A stretch of 64,000 bases of DNA from Eustoma russellianum. Its lineage: Eukaryota > Streptophyta > Magnoliopsida > Gentianales > Gentianaceae. The position numbers and the translations under genes were made by a program. The notes under the pieces were generated by a model. That model did no database searches and had not been told where the DNA came from. It worked only from the letters and a program-made list of their open reading frames with translations. Shown here piece after piece: positions 32,255 to 42,723 of the stretch. The first letter of the stretch is position 1. Each line of letters begins with the position of its first letter. The stretch lies in NCBI GenBank assembly GCA_036186865.1, contig AP025048.1, positions 28,381,019-28,445,018 of the forward strand, given 5' to 3'.

Positions 32255-34101
32255 TTATTGGAAGAGGTGAGGATATAACTCCTTCATTTGCTCTTCAAGC
32301 TCCCACGTGGCTTCGCGCTCCGTATGGTTACTCCACTGAACTTTGACATACGGAATGACGCGTCGGCATAGGACTTGATCTTTTCTGTCCACAATCCTCA
32401 ATGGATGTTCTTCGTAGGTGACGTCCTCTTTCACGTCTAAGGGTTGGGCTTCAAGGACATGGCTCGGATCCGATACGTATTTCCGTAGTTGCGACACGTG
32501 GAATACGTTATGGACTTGTGATAAACTGGGAGGTAAGGCTAGTCGGTATGCCCTTTCACCAACTTTACCAAGAACTTCGTAAGGGCCAATATATCTCGGG
32601 CTTAACTTGCCCTTCACTCCAAATCTAGCAACTCCCTTAGTTGGTGAGACTCGTAGGTAAACCTTATCGCCCTCCTCAAAGTCCAACGGTCGTCTCTTGG
32701 TGTCAGCCCAACTTTTACTGCGGTCTTGGGCCACTTTGAGTTTCTCTCTTATCACCTTGACCTTTGCCATTGTTTGCTCGACCAACTCGGGTGCGGTGAT
32801 TGTCCTTTCTCCGACTTCATCCCAACAAACCGGAGATCTGCATTTGCGTCCGTACAATGCTTCAAATGGAGCCATGCCAATTGCACTGTGATAGCTATTA
32901 TTGTAAGAAAACTCCATCAACTTCAGCATGCTATCCCAGTTTCCTTTGAAATTCAAGGCGCATGCTCTCAACATGTCTTCCAATGTTTGGATGGTCCTCT
33001 CGGATTGTCCATCCGTTTGCGGGTGATATGCTGTGCTCATTCTCAACTCCGTACCCATAGCTTTCTGGAATGCTCTCCAGAACTTAGAGGTGAACTTGGG
33101 GTCACGGTCCGATACGATGCTAACTGGGACTCCATGTAGACTTACAATGTTATCCACATAGATATTGGATAACCTTTCATACGAAGTACCATGAGGCATG
33201 GCTATGAAGTGAGCCGTCTTCGTTAAACGGTCTACAATCACCCAAATCATCTCGTTCCCATTGCGAGTCTTGGGTAGTCCCATTACGAAATCCATCGTCA
33301 CTTGCTCCCACTTCCATTCTGGAATCTCTAGTGGTTTCATCAACCCACCAGGTCGTTGATGTTCTGCTTTGACTTGTTGGCATATCAAACATCTCTCAAC
33401 ATATGCCGCTATTGACCTTTTCATCCCTATCCACCAATAGTTTCTTTTGAGGTCCTTATACATCTTAGTACTCCCCGGGTGGATAGACATTCTTGAATTA
33501 TGCGCTTCTCGGAGCAATTCTGTCCGGAGTTCGTCTGTACTTGGCACGCATAATCGATTCCGGAACCATAGACTCCCATCTTCTAGCAACTGAAAATCCT
33601 TTACCGGTCCCGTGGATAACCTGTCACGGATCTCTTTCAGTGCTGGGTCCTCATACTGTGCTTCTTTGATTCGGTCTACCAAGTCTGGGCTGATAGACAG
33701 AGCTGTGAGGACATTTGCCACTGAATCCACCAATTCAAGATCAAACTCCTCTATCTCTCTTTCTAATGGGGATTGTCTCGCGTGGCTAGACTTTCTGCTC
33801 AACGCATCTGCCACTCTGTTGGCTTTGCCCGGATGGTAGTTGATGGTCAAGTCATAGTCCTTGAGTAACTCTAACCATCTTCTTTGTCTCATATTCAACT
33901 CCTTCTGCGAGAACAGATACTTTAAGCTCTTACGATCAGTGAACACAGCACATTTCTCTCCGTATAGATAGTGTCTCCAGATCTTAAGGGCAAATACCAC
34001 AGCTGCGAGCTCCAAGTCATGCGTCGGATAGTTTTGTTCATATGGTTTCAGTTGTCTTGACGCGTACGATATGACTCGTTCATTTTGCATCAAAACGCAA
34101 C
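32255..34101 (-). CDS. Gypsy pol: RNase H, integrase, chromodomain
   Basis: About 615 codons without a stop, 34101 to 32255. RNase H: ISYASRQLKPYEQNYPTHDL, FTDRKSLKYLF, HPGKANRVADALSRK. Integrase: HHCC finger (H ... HPGSTKMY, CLICQQVK), then the DDE core VTMDFVMGLP (first Asp), SDRDPKFTSKFW (second Asp) and HPQTDGQSERTIQ (Glu), and the GPF/Y-like GPYEV block. The chromodomain closes it (VKVQWSNHTEREATWELEEQ). This marks a plant chromovirus, probably Tekay/Del type. The frame joins the reverse transcriptase exon at 34172 if a 70-nt intron is removed. All catalytic residues I could check are present, so this block looks recently active, but gag, protease and the 5' LTR are gone. Confidence 0.93.
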
Positions 34102-34171
34102 CTATAAACAGAGGGTCAGTTTAGGACTTGCATAAGTATATACGATGCATTAATTGTAATGGTGTACATAC
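34102..34171 (-). other. Probable 70-nt spliceosomal intron in Gypsy pol
   Basis: Donor AG/GTATGT at 34171, acceptor CTGTTTATAG ending at 34102, with a CTGAC branch-point-like element about 15 bases before the acceptor. Removing it joins SDASKKGLG to CVLMQNERVISYASRQ, exactly the uninterrupted RNase H sequence of this family. Left in, it causes a stop at 34116. The length is not a multiple of three. Confidence 0.82.
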
Positions 34172-35015
34172 CTAGTCCTTTCTTGGACGCGTCACTATAA
34201 ATCACGAATCCATCGGTGCCGGAAGGTTGTGCCAACACCGGGGCTGTGGTCAACCTCTTCTTGAGCTCAGTAAAGTTCTGCTCGCATTCGGCAGTCCATT
34301 CAAATTTAGTCTTCTTCTGAGTAAGTCGACTCAATGGTACTGCTATCGTTGAGAATCCCTCAACAAACTTCCTATAGTAGCCTGCCAAGCCTAGGAAGCT
34401 TCTGACTTCGGTCACATTTGTGGGTCTTGGCCATTCAGTGATGGCTTCTATCTTCTTAGGATCCACAGAGATCCCATCTTCAGAAATCATGTGACCAAGG
34501 AAGGCTACACTTCTCAGCCAAAATTCACACTTGCTGAATTTGGCATAGAGCCTTTGTTGCCTCAGAATTTGCAACACCACTCTTAGATGTTCAGCATGAG
34601 CTTGTTCGTCGGGGGAATAGACCAAGATGTCATCGATGAACACTACTACAAATTGGTCTAACTGTTCTCGGAATACAGTGTTCATCAAATCCATGAAAGC
34701 TGATGGGGCATTGGTTAGTCCAAAAGGCATCACTAAGAATTCATAATGCCCGTATCGAGTCCGAAAAGCCGTTTTAGGTACGTCTCCGGCTTTCACAAGC
34801 AGCTGGTGATACCCTTGACGAAGATCGATCTTTGAGAACCAACGAGCTCCTTTAAGTTGATCAAATAAGTCTTCTATCCTTGGCAGAGGATATTTATTCT
34901 TAATGGTGATCTTGTTCAACTCCCGATAGTCAATGCATAACCTCATGCTGCCATCTTTCTTCTTTACGAATAGAACTGGAGCTCCCCAAGGTGATACACT
35001 GGGGCGTATCAATTT
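34172..35015 (-). CDS. Gypsy pol: reverse transcriptase and start of RNase H
   Basis: Open reading from about 35015 to 34172: LIRPSVSPWGAPVLFVKKKD, IDYRELNKITIKNKYPLPRI, FSKIDLRQGYHQL, RTRYGHYEFLVMPFGLTNAP, the catalytic VVFIDDILVYS, FLGHMISEDGI, SFLGLAGYYRKF and the first RNase H Asp (YSDASKK). No stop or frameshift is seen. Upstream of 35015 the sequence changes abruptly to a LINE, so gag, protease and the first reverse transcriptase residues are lost. The enzyme would copy the element RNA from a tRNA primer in the particle. Confidence 0.93.
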
Positions 35016-35550
35016 CTTGTGGAGATCGCGGCCCATGATACTGTGGAGACATTAGAGAACATGATTCCATGCAATCATTAAAATCCTGCAGGGATGAGAG
35101 AGACGGTTGAGAACAGCCTGCATGATCCTCCAGAGATCGGAAAGTATTAAATTCGCCTCCAATAATCCATGGCATGTCATTGGATTCAGAGAAGGTAGAT
35201 AGCGAATGCCATAGAGAGCGACGATGGGATACGGTATGATTGCCATAGACCACCGATAATACAAAATGCTGCTGAAGCTGGCAAAATAAAAAAGTAAAGC
35301 GAACCACCTGATTTTGATTCTGCGAGCGAACCAAATGGTAATCCATGTCACGCCAAAATAACCAAATACGTTCTGATTGAGAAAAGAAATGATTCGAAAA
35401 ACGAATATCCATAGCGAAACGATCTATATGAGATGGTGAGTGCTTCGGTTCAATCACTGCTACAATATTTAAATGATGTTCATGTATCAAGTTATGCAAT
35501 CTAGGCAGAGAGGCACGCATGCCTCGTATATTCTAGAATAATATATTCAT
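35016..35550 (-). pseudogene. LINE ORF2 start: endonuclease domain, truncated
   Basis: The ATG at 35550-35548 overlaps the ORF1 stop (ATGA). The first codons read MNILF then TAG where a Trp codon is usual, then NIRGMRASLPRLHNLI, VAVIEPKHS, VVYGNHTV, and the GEFNTF block (Asp of GDFN changed to Glu). The sequence stops being LINE near 35040-35016, where Gypsy reverse transcriptase begins; the reverse transcriptase of this LINE is absent. The endonuclease would nick target DNA. It is non-functional because of the stop, the Glu and the truncation. Confidence 0.88.
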
Positions 35551-36800
35551 TGAGACAGAGTAGTATCACTTCCCTGGATTGCATGTGACGCACTACGAGT
35601 TAAGATTGTGGAGGGCGGTAAAGGTGGGAGATCCTTTCTTGCACGACGCTTTCTACGAGGAACAACGGGAATGAAGTCTGCATTATCTGTAGAATCCTGC
35701 GGACGAGATAATAAAACCTCGTCATCTGGCGATGTAGGAATCATCTCCATACGCCTAACCACTTCTGCAGAGACAGCAGCTATCTCCGGTTGCTGATCAT
35801 GCTCTAGCAACTCATTGTCAAAAGAGTGACCAATATCATAAGTTTCAGTATTCTGGGGTGCTGTCTAGTCCTCAGCCGGTGGCAGATCATCTCCCATATG
35901 CGACGGCGGGTCGATAACTGGAGCATCGTGTGCTGAGTTGTCCGTTGACTGGGTTTGAGTATCGTCGGAAATGTTATGCAAAGGTGCAGCTATTGTGATT
36001 GTGTTGCCGTCCTTCCGTTTAACGGGGGTCCAGCGTTGTGCCCGTGGACGTGGTGGTGGCGGTGGCGGTGGAGGCGGTATAGGTGCCTTCTCTTTGGGAC
36101 GACAGTCTGAGGCTGCATGGCCGAGCCTCCTGCATGAGGTGCAAAACTGGGGCAAATCTTCATAAACCACAGATTGTAAGATCATTCGATTTTTTGCCTG
36201 CAAATAAATTTTCTGAGGTAATTCTTGAGAGATATCCACTTCCACACATACACGTGCGACGGATGGCCGTAATCCATCCGCCGTCGCAACATCAAGCTTG
36301 ATCGCTGTGCCTATAGTACGAACAATTTCAAACAGCGAGTCTCGGTGGTGAAGATGAATCGGTAAGCCGGGAAATGCAATCCAAACTGGGACTATTGGAA
36401 CATCAGCAGTAGGATCAAAATCAATAGTCCATTTCGTAATATGCATGTGACAACCCGATATGTGCCAGGAACGGCGATAAAAACATCTTAAATAATCGGA
36501 TTCATTCTGAAATTTCAAAAGTATATGTGTTTGATCTATAAGTGTGATGCGCAAATCATGGTGAAATACAATCTTTTCAAATACCTCACGGATCACCTTC
36601 AATGGAGGTCGGCCATTCCAGAAAGTGCCCACCAATGAATGTTTGAATGGAGCAGCAAGAGCATCAATTTCCGAATCAAGAAATGAAATCATTGGGATGC
36701 CCTTGTATCGCGATACTGTTTTCGGCGATATAGAAATGCGTTGAGAGGAGGTTTCGCCTGCAACCACTGCAGTGAAGGAAGGTAGTGGTGTTGAAGCCAT
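35547..36800 (-). pseudogene. LINE ORF1: DUF4283 and zinc-knuckle protein
   Basis: From the ATG at 36800 (MASTPLPSFTAVV) the frame is open to TAG at 35867-35865, then continues in the same frame to TGA at 35549-35547, some 418 codons in all. Domains: DUF4283-type N-terminal part (SLVGTFWNGRPPLKVIREVF, HILLKFQNESDYLR, WTIDFDP, PVWIAFPGLP), then a CCHC knuckle FCTSCRRLGHAASDC near residues 225-240, a poly-Pro run, and a basic end PRRKRRARKDLPPLP. ORF1 proteins bind the LINE RNA in ribonucleoprotein particles. A single stop is the only lesion seen, so this is a young or nearly intact copy. Confidence 0.9.
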
Positions 36801-36989
36801 CACAGTTAGTCGTAAAGATCAATTCTTTGCAGCAAAAACGGTGTGGAAAGGAACGTGTGATCAACAAATGGGTGAAGAAAGGAAGAATGTTGCAATGAAG
36901 ATCAACGGCGGCGGCAGAGCCGCAGGGCCAGCGGCGTGCTTCAGAGCTTCGAAATCTCCGGAGCCATATTCAGCGGCAGCGCTTCCATA

Positions 36990-36990
<1 letters not shown>
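36801..36990 (-). other. LINE 5' untranslated region
   Basis: GC-rich leader of the LINE with CGGCGGCGGC-like runs; it ends at a TA repeat. ORF 36772-36990 on the plus strand is a shadow. Confidence 0.6.
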
Positions 36991-37045
<55 letters not shown>

Positions 37046-37062
37046 AGCATCATATATATATA
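36991..37062. repeat. TA microsatellite
   Basis: About 25 TA units at 36993-37042, then a short break and another TA run to 37066. It lies between the 5' end of one LINE (minus) and the body of another LINE tail (plus). Confidence 0.9.
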
Positions 37063-37800
37063 TATATGTACACCAGGTGGTGTTATACATACATCATAAC
37101 GATATATACATGTACTACGCACCTAGAGTCTACGGCCTGCCACTTTATCTTGTTGCATGTACTATACTGGCACAGGCAACTCTGGTACGTATGTTTACTG
37201 ACTATTCGATCCATCATAACGATTTATTAACCTTGTTGCCCGCAGTCTTTGGACTTCGGGCAACATTGGTATGTTGCTGGACTTCTTACATGATTAATTG
37301 GCACATCCATATTACATTGGCTGCCCTTAATGAATCTTGTGTTGTTTTCTTGCGAGGAACATACTCAACGTTATTTACTCTGCAATGTTGGAATTTCTTT
37401 ATGCGTGGAATAAATGGCTTGACAAAACATGCTGCAGCTTTTTCAACTCCGAAACCTGCCTTCTATCGCCTTTGGATTCGCACAGTCCTTCATCACACTC
37501 ATCACCAAATGGACGATACCACAAAGGATCTTTTATACATCATAGACAATTCCATAGCGTTAGCAGTTAGACGGTACCACTCTAATCATATAAATATGTA
37601 CGCTTTTTTCCTTCGCCAAGGTTTTATCCACAAGGTGGTTTTACTTGGCAAGATTTTAATGCGGCATATCACATATGATTGGAGACTACATATTATCGCC
37701 ATTTTACACTTCTGTTTTTCGTACGATATACATTTTGTAATATGGTTTGCCTCCACCATAAGCGAGGAACTTCTATTTTAATAAAATCCCGTTTTATAAA
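37063..37800 (+). mobile_element. LINE 3' tail, plus orientation
   Basis: The last 250 bases match the reverse complement of 26400-26620 and 28850-29040 (GGTTTTATCCACAAGGTGG, TTTTAATGCGGCATATCA). The 234-codon ORF at 37077-37781 is the untranslated tail read in frame: its similarity to the other tails is at DNA level in both orientations and no protein domain is seen. It ends at an A-rich run near 37800. Confidence 0.7.
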
Positions 37801-38336
37801 AAAATATATGTACACCATACGAAAAACTTGGTTTTTTTCCTCATTTCATCATTGGTGGCTGTGGGAGGAATTTCGAAGGATGGCAGCCGACTTTGAGGGA
37901 TGAAGAATGGGTAGAATTTGCGTTTTGATGGTGTATGTATAGGTGGTAGAATGATAGGATTTCAAATAGTTGATTCCTAGTCACCTTAGTTTATTTCCTT
38001 CTAATTATAATTTTATTTTTTTTGTTCTTGTCCTAGTCTATTTACGATGCTAGAATTTAGGCTTTGTTTTATTTATTTAATTTTTATTTTTTTCCTCAGA
38101 CACGTGTTATAACAACAAGAATCAACCTCTAAATTGAAAACAGCATGCAAAGGTTGGCTTCTTGACCAGAGAACAACCAATTTTTTTATTGAATTGGACA
38201 AACTTTGACTCTGTGAATAGAAGACACAAACGGATGGAAACTGATTTTTTTATGCACAAACTAAAACAAGCTGACTCTTTTTGACTGGCGGCTACGGTAT
38301 AGGACAAAAAGACACAAACTTTTCTTGTTTCAAGTT
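37801..38336. other. Unassigned repeat-derived sequence
   Basis: 37800-37940 loosely resembles the Gypsy LTR end at 28690-28750. 37950-38336 may be the leader of the Copia whose LTR is at 38352-38998. No gene is recognised. Confidence 0.4.
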
Positions 38337-38998
38337 GGGCTAATACCACGTTGATACGTGCTTAGTGAAATCACATGCTCCCAAAAGACCTCTTGATAAC
38401 AAAACTTTTAGTGACTCATAAAAAATGAAGAACAAGAAAGAATACGACGAAGAATACGAAGCACACGATGAATATAAAGAACAAAGATAATAACGGAGAA
38501 CCTTATTAGAACCACCATGTGAACGCAAATTCCCAACAAACCTTATTAGAACCGCTGTTATCTACGTTGAGCAACCCTTGCTTAATCAACAGCTTTCTTG
38601 ACAAAAACCTTAGTAGACCATTAGAAAGCTTCTTGAACAACCTGAGAGATGGATCCATATCACAGCTCTTGGTCAAGGTATTGATTAAATTCAAAGGAAT
38701 AAGCTTGAGCATGACAAACTTCAAAAAACACTCCCAAGAGCAATTGCTCAAATTTCTTAAATTTTATTGATGAAAGGGATTGCATAAAATAGTGTACAAA
38801 GAGGGCCTATTTATAGGCTTCAAAAACTTCTAAAACTTAGCGAATAAGAATGAGGAATATCTATCTAATTTTCCTTAAAGATATCCTATCTAGTTTTTCA
38901 TATAAATATCATGTCTAATTTTCCTTATAAAATAAATTAGAATAAAAAATAAAAAAACAACAAACGAAGTTTTCTTAGCTGTGTCGCATCACCTTCTA
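38337..38998 (-). repeat. Copia 5' LTR and primer site
   Basis: Minus strand: an AT-rich LTR with a GCCTATAAATAGG TATA box near 38806-38818, a CAATAAAATTT polyadenylation-like signal near 38760, an end at about 38352, and TGGTATTAGCCC (38348-38337) as a diverged tRNA-iMet primer site. It cuts the Copia reverse transcriptase of 39050-39235. The upper boundary near 38998 is uncertain. ORFs 38340-38770 on both strands lie in the LTR. Confidence 0.65.
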
Positions 38999-39049
38999 AG
39001 TTTGAACACTCTATTATCTCGAAACTCCACCGAAAAACCTAATGTTGCC

Positions 39050-39235
39050 CCATATAAACATTTCTTTTTGACTCTCCATATAGAAAAGTATTCTTAACAT
39101 CAAACTGGTGCATTTGCCAATTTTTGCTTGCCGCTATTGACAACAAAACTCTCATCGCGTCAATTTTTGCAACCGGAGAAAAACCCTCGAAATAGTCAAC
39201 CCCGTATGTCTAAGTGTATCCTTTGCTACCTACCT
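39050..39235 (-). pseudogene. Copia reverse transcriptase fragment
   Basis: Minus strand: YGVDYFEGFSPVAKIDAMRV then LLSIAASKNWQMHQFDVKN and TFLYGESK, the conserved start of a Copia reverse transcriptase. It is truncated below by the LTR at 38998. The plus-strand ORF 39128-39508 is its shadow. Confidence 0.85.
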
Positions 39236-39799
39236 GGCCTTATAATGCTCAACTATTCCATCTTCTTTATAATTAATAATGAAATCCTATCGGCGTCCTA
39301 CTGGTTTTTTCCTTTCAGTAGCACTCATTTTTCCCAAGTTTCATCCTATTTTAACGCTTTCATCTTAACGTTCATTTCCTCTCGTCGCTCCTTCCTTTTG
39401 TTTGCTTCCTCGGTTGTTCACGGAAGTGATTCTAAACACAGGGATGCAAACAAAACTTTTGTACATTTTGACAATTTTTCATTGGCCAGACTCACAGGAT
39501 ATTTATAGGTCTGAGACATACGGTAAGGTTAGTATCTCTGAGGTGGGACTCCTCTTTTTTTCTTAGGGAAAGAACTCGTACATGTTTCTTGTTGACATCA
39601 GTATGTTCCATATTATGTAAAGTAGTGAGTTCATCATCATAATATATCTCACTTACCTCTTGACGAACATCTAACGAATAAGAGTCACTGGGGTTGCCAG
39701 CGTTTGAAGTTGGGTTTTTTGGTGAAGAATTTTTGTGGATAAAAGATTTAGTATATATGCAGATGTAGAAACAGCTTCATGCCAAAATGATTTAGGTAC
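39236..39799 (-). pseudogene. Copia integrase C-terminal end and linker, heavily decayed
   Basis: Lies between the integrase core and the reverse transcriptase of the same minus-strand Copia. Only scattered similarity is visible; many stops. Confidence 0.5.
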
Positions 39800-40514
39800 A
39801 TGTGACTCAATCATCATTGCCCGAGTCATCGCGAGAAGGATATGGTTTTTTATTCTGTTGCTCTATTTTTTTGTGGTGTATTATGACAGGATGTTTGATG
39901 AATAATACCATTTTCACAGAGAAATGTGTTTAAGCCACGGGACATATATTCTCCTCCATTGTTAAATCAATGGATTTGAATTGTTTTGTGAAACTGGATT
40001 TGAATCATCCGGACGAAGTCTACGAATTTCGTGTGGACTTCAACTTTATTTTTTAAGAAGTAAATAAAGGTCATGCGAGAAAAATCATCTATATAAATAT
40101 AACAAAATATTAAAACCCTTGATGGGTAGACAACGGGGAAAGACGCCACACATCGTAATAAACTAAAGAAAAGAAATAATTTACTCAGGTATCATTCGAA
40201 TAAAATGCAATCCGATGATGTTTGACACGTATACAGGTGTCACAAGACATATGACTTATTGAGCCAGTAAACAAATTAGGAAATAAAAATTGAAAATAAA
40301 TAAAGGATGAGTGACCTAGACGACGATGCCACAACCGCAGTTGTCGATGGACTGTCTTGTGGGGAAAATCAAGATAAATAAGTACCATAAAATTGAGTTC
40401 TTTTGTGACTTGACCGAGTGACAAAAATTTAAAGGACAATGCAGGCACGTATGAACACTTATGTGCCTTTAGGCGTGGTGAGATTGCAATCAATCCTCCC
40501 CTTTGAACAAGCAC
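39800..40514 (-). pseudogene. Copia pre-integrase and integrase core
   Basis: 40514-40185 encodes SPRLKAHKCSYVPALSFKFL, LSLGQVTKELN, and the zinc-binding LWHRRLGHSSFIYFQFLFPN ... CDTCIRVKHHR. 40149-39967 holds YIDDFSRMTFIYFLKNKVEV (first catalytic Asp), and below it the end of the core (GGEYMSRGL; then HNTPQ) can be read with breaks. Non-functional. Confidence 0.88.
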
Positions 40515-41146
40515 TGATTCAGGACATAAATCTTAGTGTAGAAAAGTTGGTAAAGTCATTCAGGTCGTAGGTCATTGTGTCAAGGCTCCATAGTCAAGAA
40601 TCCTTTCTGAGTTTTTTTTGACATATATGAGAGGGTGAGCTTATGTGGTGTCCTTTGGCTGAATTTTTTGAGCAGGTAAGATTGAATATGTAATTTTAGA
40701 AAGTGTTATGGGTACATTAGTGCTTTTTTGAATCTATGGTGCAGTTTCGAAAAATGAGGGACTTGGTGTATATTTTCATAAATTTTTGGGTTTGGAGGTG
40801 TAATATTGGATTAAACTAAGGGTATAATTGTCATTTCACACGTCACCAGAGATTCAGAGGGTGGAATAGGGGAAAAATTAGTAAATAAAGAATAGGGGTT
40901 CTGTTTAAAAGACCCAACTATACCTCCTTTGCCGCCCCACTTCTTGTTCTGGCTAGGAACGCCGTCTCTACTTTGTTCACAGTGGGTGCCTCCATTAATG
41001 CCTCCATCTATGATGGCACCCCTGATGGTGCTCACGGTGATGCCGTCTTGGCTTGGTATTGCTTCCCCTCGTCGTTCCAGCAGCTTCTTTGTCCCCTATG
41101 TACTTCCATCCTATCATTCGGGATAGCCAACCATCTGGAGGCACTA
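40515..41146 (-). pseudogene. Copia gag end and protease region, decayed
   Basis: A stretch between gag and pre-integrase of the same minus element. After the knuckle the usual tail can be followed in other frames (AAGTTRGSNTK near 41070). I did not find an intact DSGA protease site. Plus-strand ORFs at 40929-41421 are shadows. Confidence 0.55.
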
Positions 41147-41464
41147 CTACCTCGTGTGTTTTCTTTTTCCACAATGGGTGCATGGAAGCTTTCCCTTATC
41201 TTCTTTCTCTCCACCTCGTAGCGATAGTTGCGAGCAAGGTGGTTCGGCCACTGTTCCATCGTTCTTGCTCCATGTCCTCAACCCAAGCCCAATTCCTTGT
41301 GATGTGTCACTTTGAGCTGAGAGAACTCCTTTTAGGTCGCATTCTTGTGTCCTCCTTCGAATGTTTAAGTAAGCCTCCTCTGTTTGTGGTAAAGGTTCCC
41401 TTTTCTGCAGTTCTTTTTTGATTGCTTCAAACTTGTCATCCACTGCCATCAGTAGTTGGAACAA
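41147..41464 (-). pseudogene. Copia gag fragment with zinc knuckle
   Basis: Encodes FQLLMAVDDKFEAIKKELQK then REPLPQTEEAYLNIRRRTQE, and a knuckle PCTHCGKRKHTR at the end (CxxCxxxxHT, with the last Cys lost by frame change). The N-terminal half of gag is not present upstream, so the element is truncated at about 41470. Confidence 0.85.
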
Positions 41465-41469
41465 GCATT

Positions 41470-42234
41470 GTTCTTGAACTTTGTGTTGTAAATTGCTATG
41501 TCCTTCAGATCTTTCATAGGATATGGATCCCTTCTGGCATTATGTTCGGTACACCTGCCGAACCCTCAGGCTGAGGGTTTTATATCCCTGCCAAAACTCT
41601 ACATACTTAGCCAAACTTCATCAAGTAATTTTTATCTTGATTCAATTTTCTATTCAATATTACAACTTGATTTATTATAAATCTGGAGTACAACTAAAAA
41701 AACTTTTGTGTTTTTTCAACAAAATCTCGTGCAAAATCATAATCGTCTCTCATAGAAAAATAGAAATTAACTTGACTTCAAAATCTTAGTGTAGAGAAAT
41801 AATCACTTGTTAGGCTAATCGTCATAAGCGCAGTTCGTTGCCATTGTGTGCCAAGAATAATTATTCTGAGAAGAGGCGTGAAGATTAATAGCAAAAAAAA
41901 TGATTATTCCATTTGTTCACGTGTTATAATACCTCTTTCTTACTTTTTATTTTGATTTATCCAAAAACTATTGTACACGCTTTCAAAAATAATAATATCT
42001 AGTAATTGAAGTTTTTTTATTACCTTTTCAGTCAATATTTATATGATTTATTTAGTTTACATCAATCAACTAACTAAAGATAAAATAGAAATAGTGACCG
42101 AAATAGTTTAAGTTCTTTTAAATTATAGTTAAGTCAAATTATGACAATTTTTGAGAAAGGAAGTGGTTAAGTCCAGCAAGTTTGGACCAAAATTTATTGT
42201 GTTGACAATTCTATTTGTCTAAGTAGGCCACTAA
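41470..42234. other. Unassigned intergenic sequence
   Basis: No gene, RNA or repeat is recognised. AT-rich; small ORFs (41498-41789) look random. Confidence 0.5.
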
Positions 42235-42723
42235 CTGGACAGGGATGCAATTTGGACGTCTTGGTCCACGTGTTATACATCTTATTTTTGCTGACAACTC
42301 AGTTCTCTTTTTCAATGCAGATGCCGTGGAAATAAATACCGTCAAACAAGTGTTGGATTCATATTGTGCAATGTCGGGTTAGTTGATAAATTTAGGTAAA
42401 TCAAATGCATATTTCTCCAAAGATGTTGACCAAAACCAGACGCAATATATTTTAGGAATGCTGGGTGTACAGACGGGAGTTAGAGACTCAAAATACTTGG
42501 GCCTTCCTTTTATGGTTGGCCGATCAACAAAAAGCAAATTTTCTAGTTTTTAGAGGATCGTATACACAAAAAAGTCCGAGGATGGAAAGAAAATTTTTGT
42601 CAATATATGGGAAGGAAATTCTGATAAAAGAGGTATTACAGGCTATCTCAACGTGTGTAATGTAATTCTTCCTTCTACCAATTTCAATATGCAACAAGAT
42701 CACATCACTGATGAGGGGCTTCT
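42235..42723 (+). pseudogene. LINE copy 2: reverse transcriptase fragment
   Basis: Reads HLIFADNSVLFFNADAVEIN (the FADD catalytic pair has become FADN), then SYCAMSG and a stop, INLGKSNAYFSKD, KYLGLPFMVGRSTKSKF. These are the last blocks of a plant L1-type reverse transcriptase. The 5' part is absent. The frame is interrupted at 42724 by a solo LTR and resumes at 45069. Confidence 0.88.

Noticed and set aside
32726..33139. 137-codon plus-strand ORF
   Set aside because: Antisense shadow of the Gypsy integrase.
37077..37781. 234-codon plus-strand ORF with hydrophobic segments
   Set aside because: Same LINE tail read by chance; similarity to the other tails is nucleotide-level.
40929..41421. 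Plus-strand ORFs of up to 122 codons
   Set aside because: Antisense to the Copia gag fragment with the zinc knuckle.
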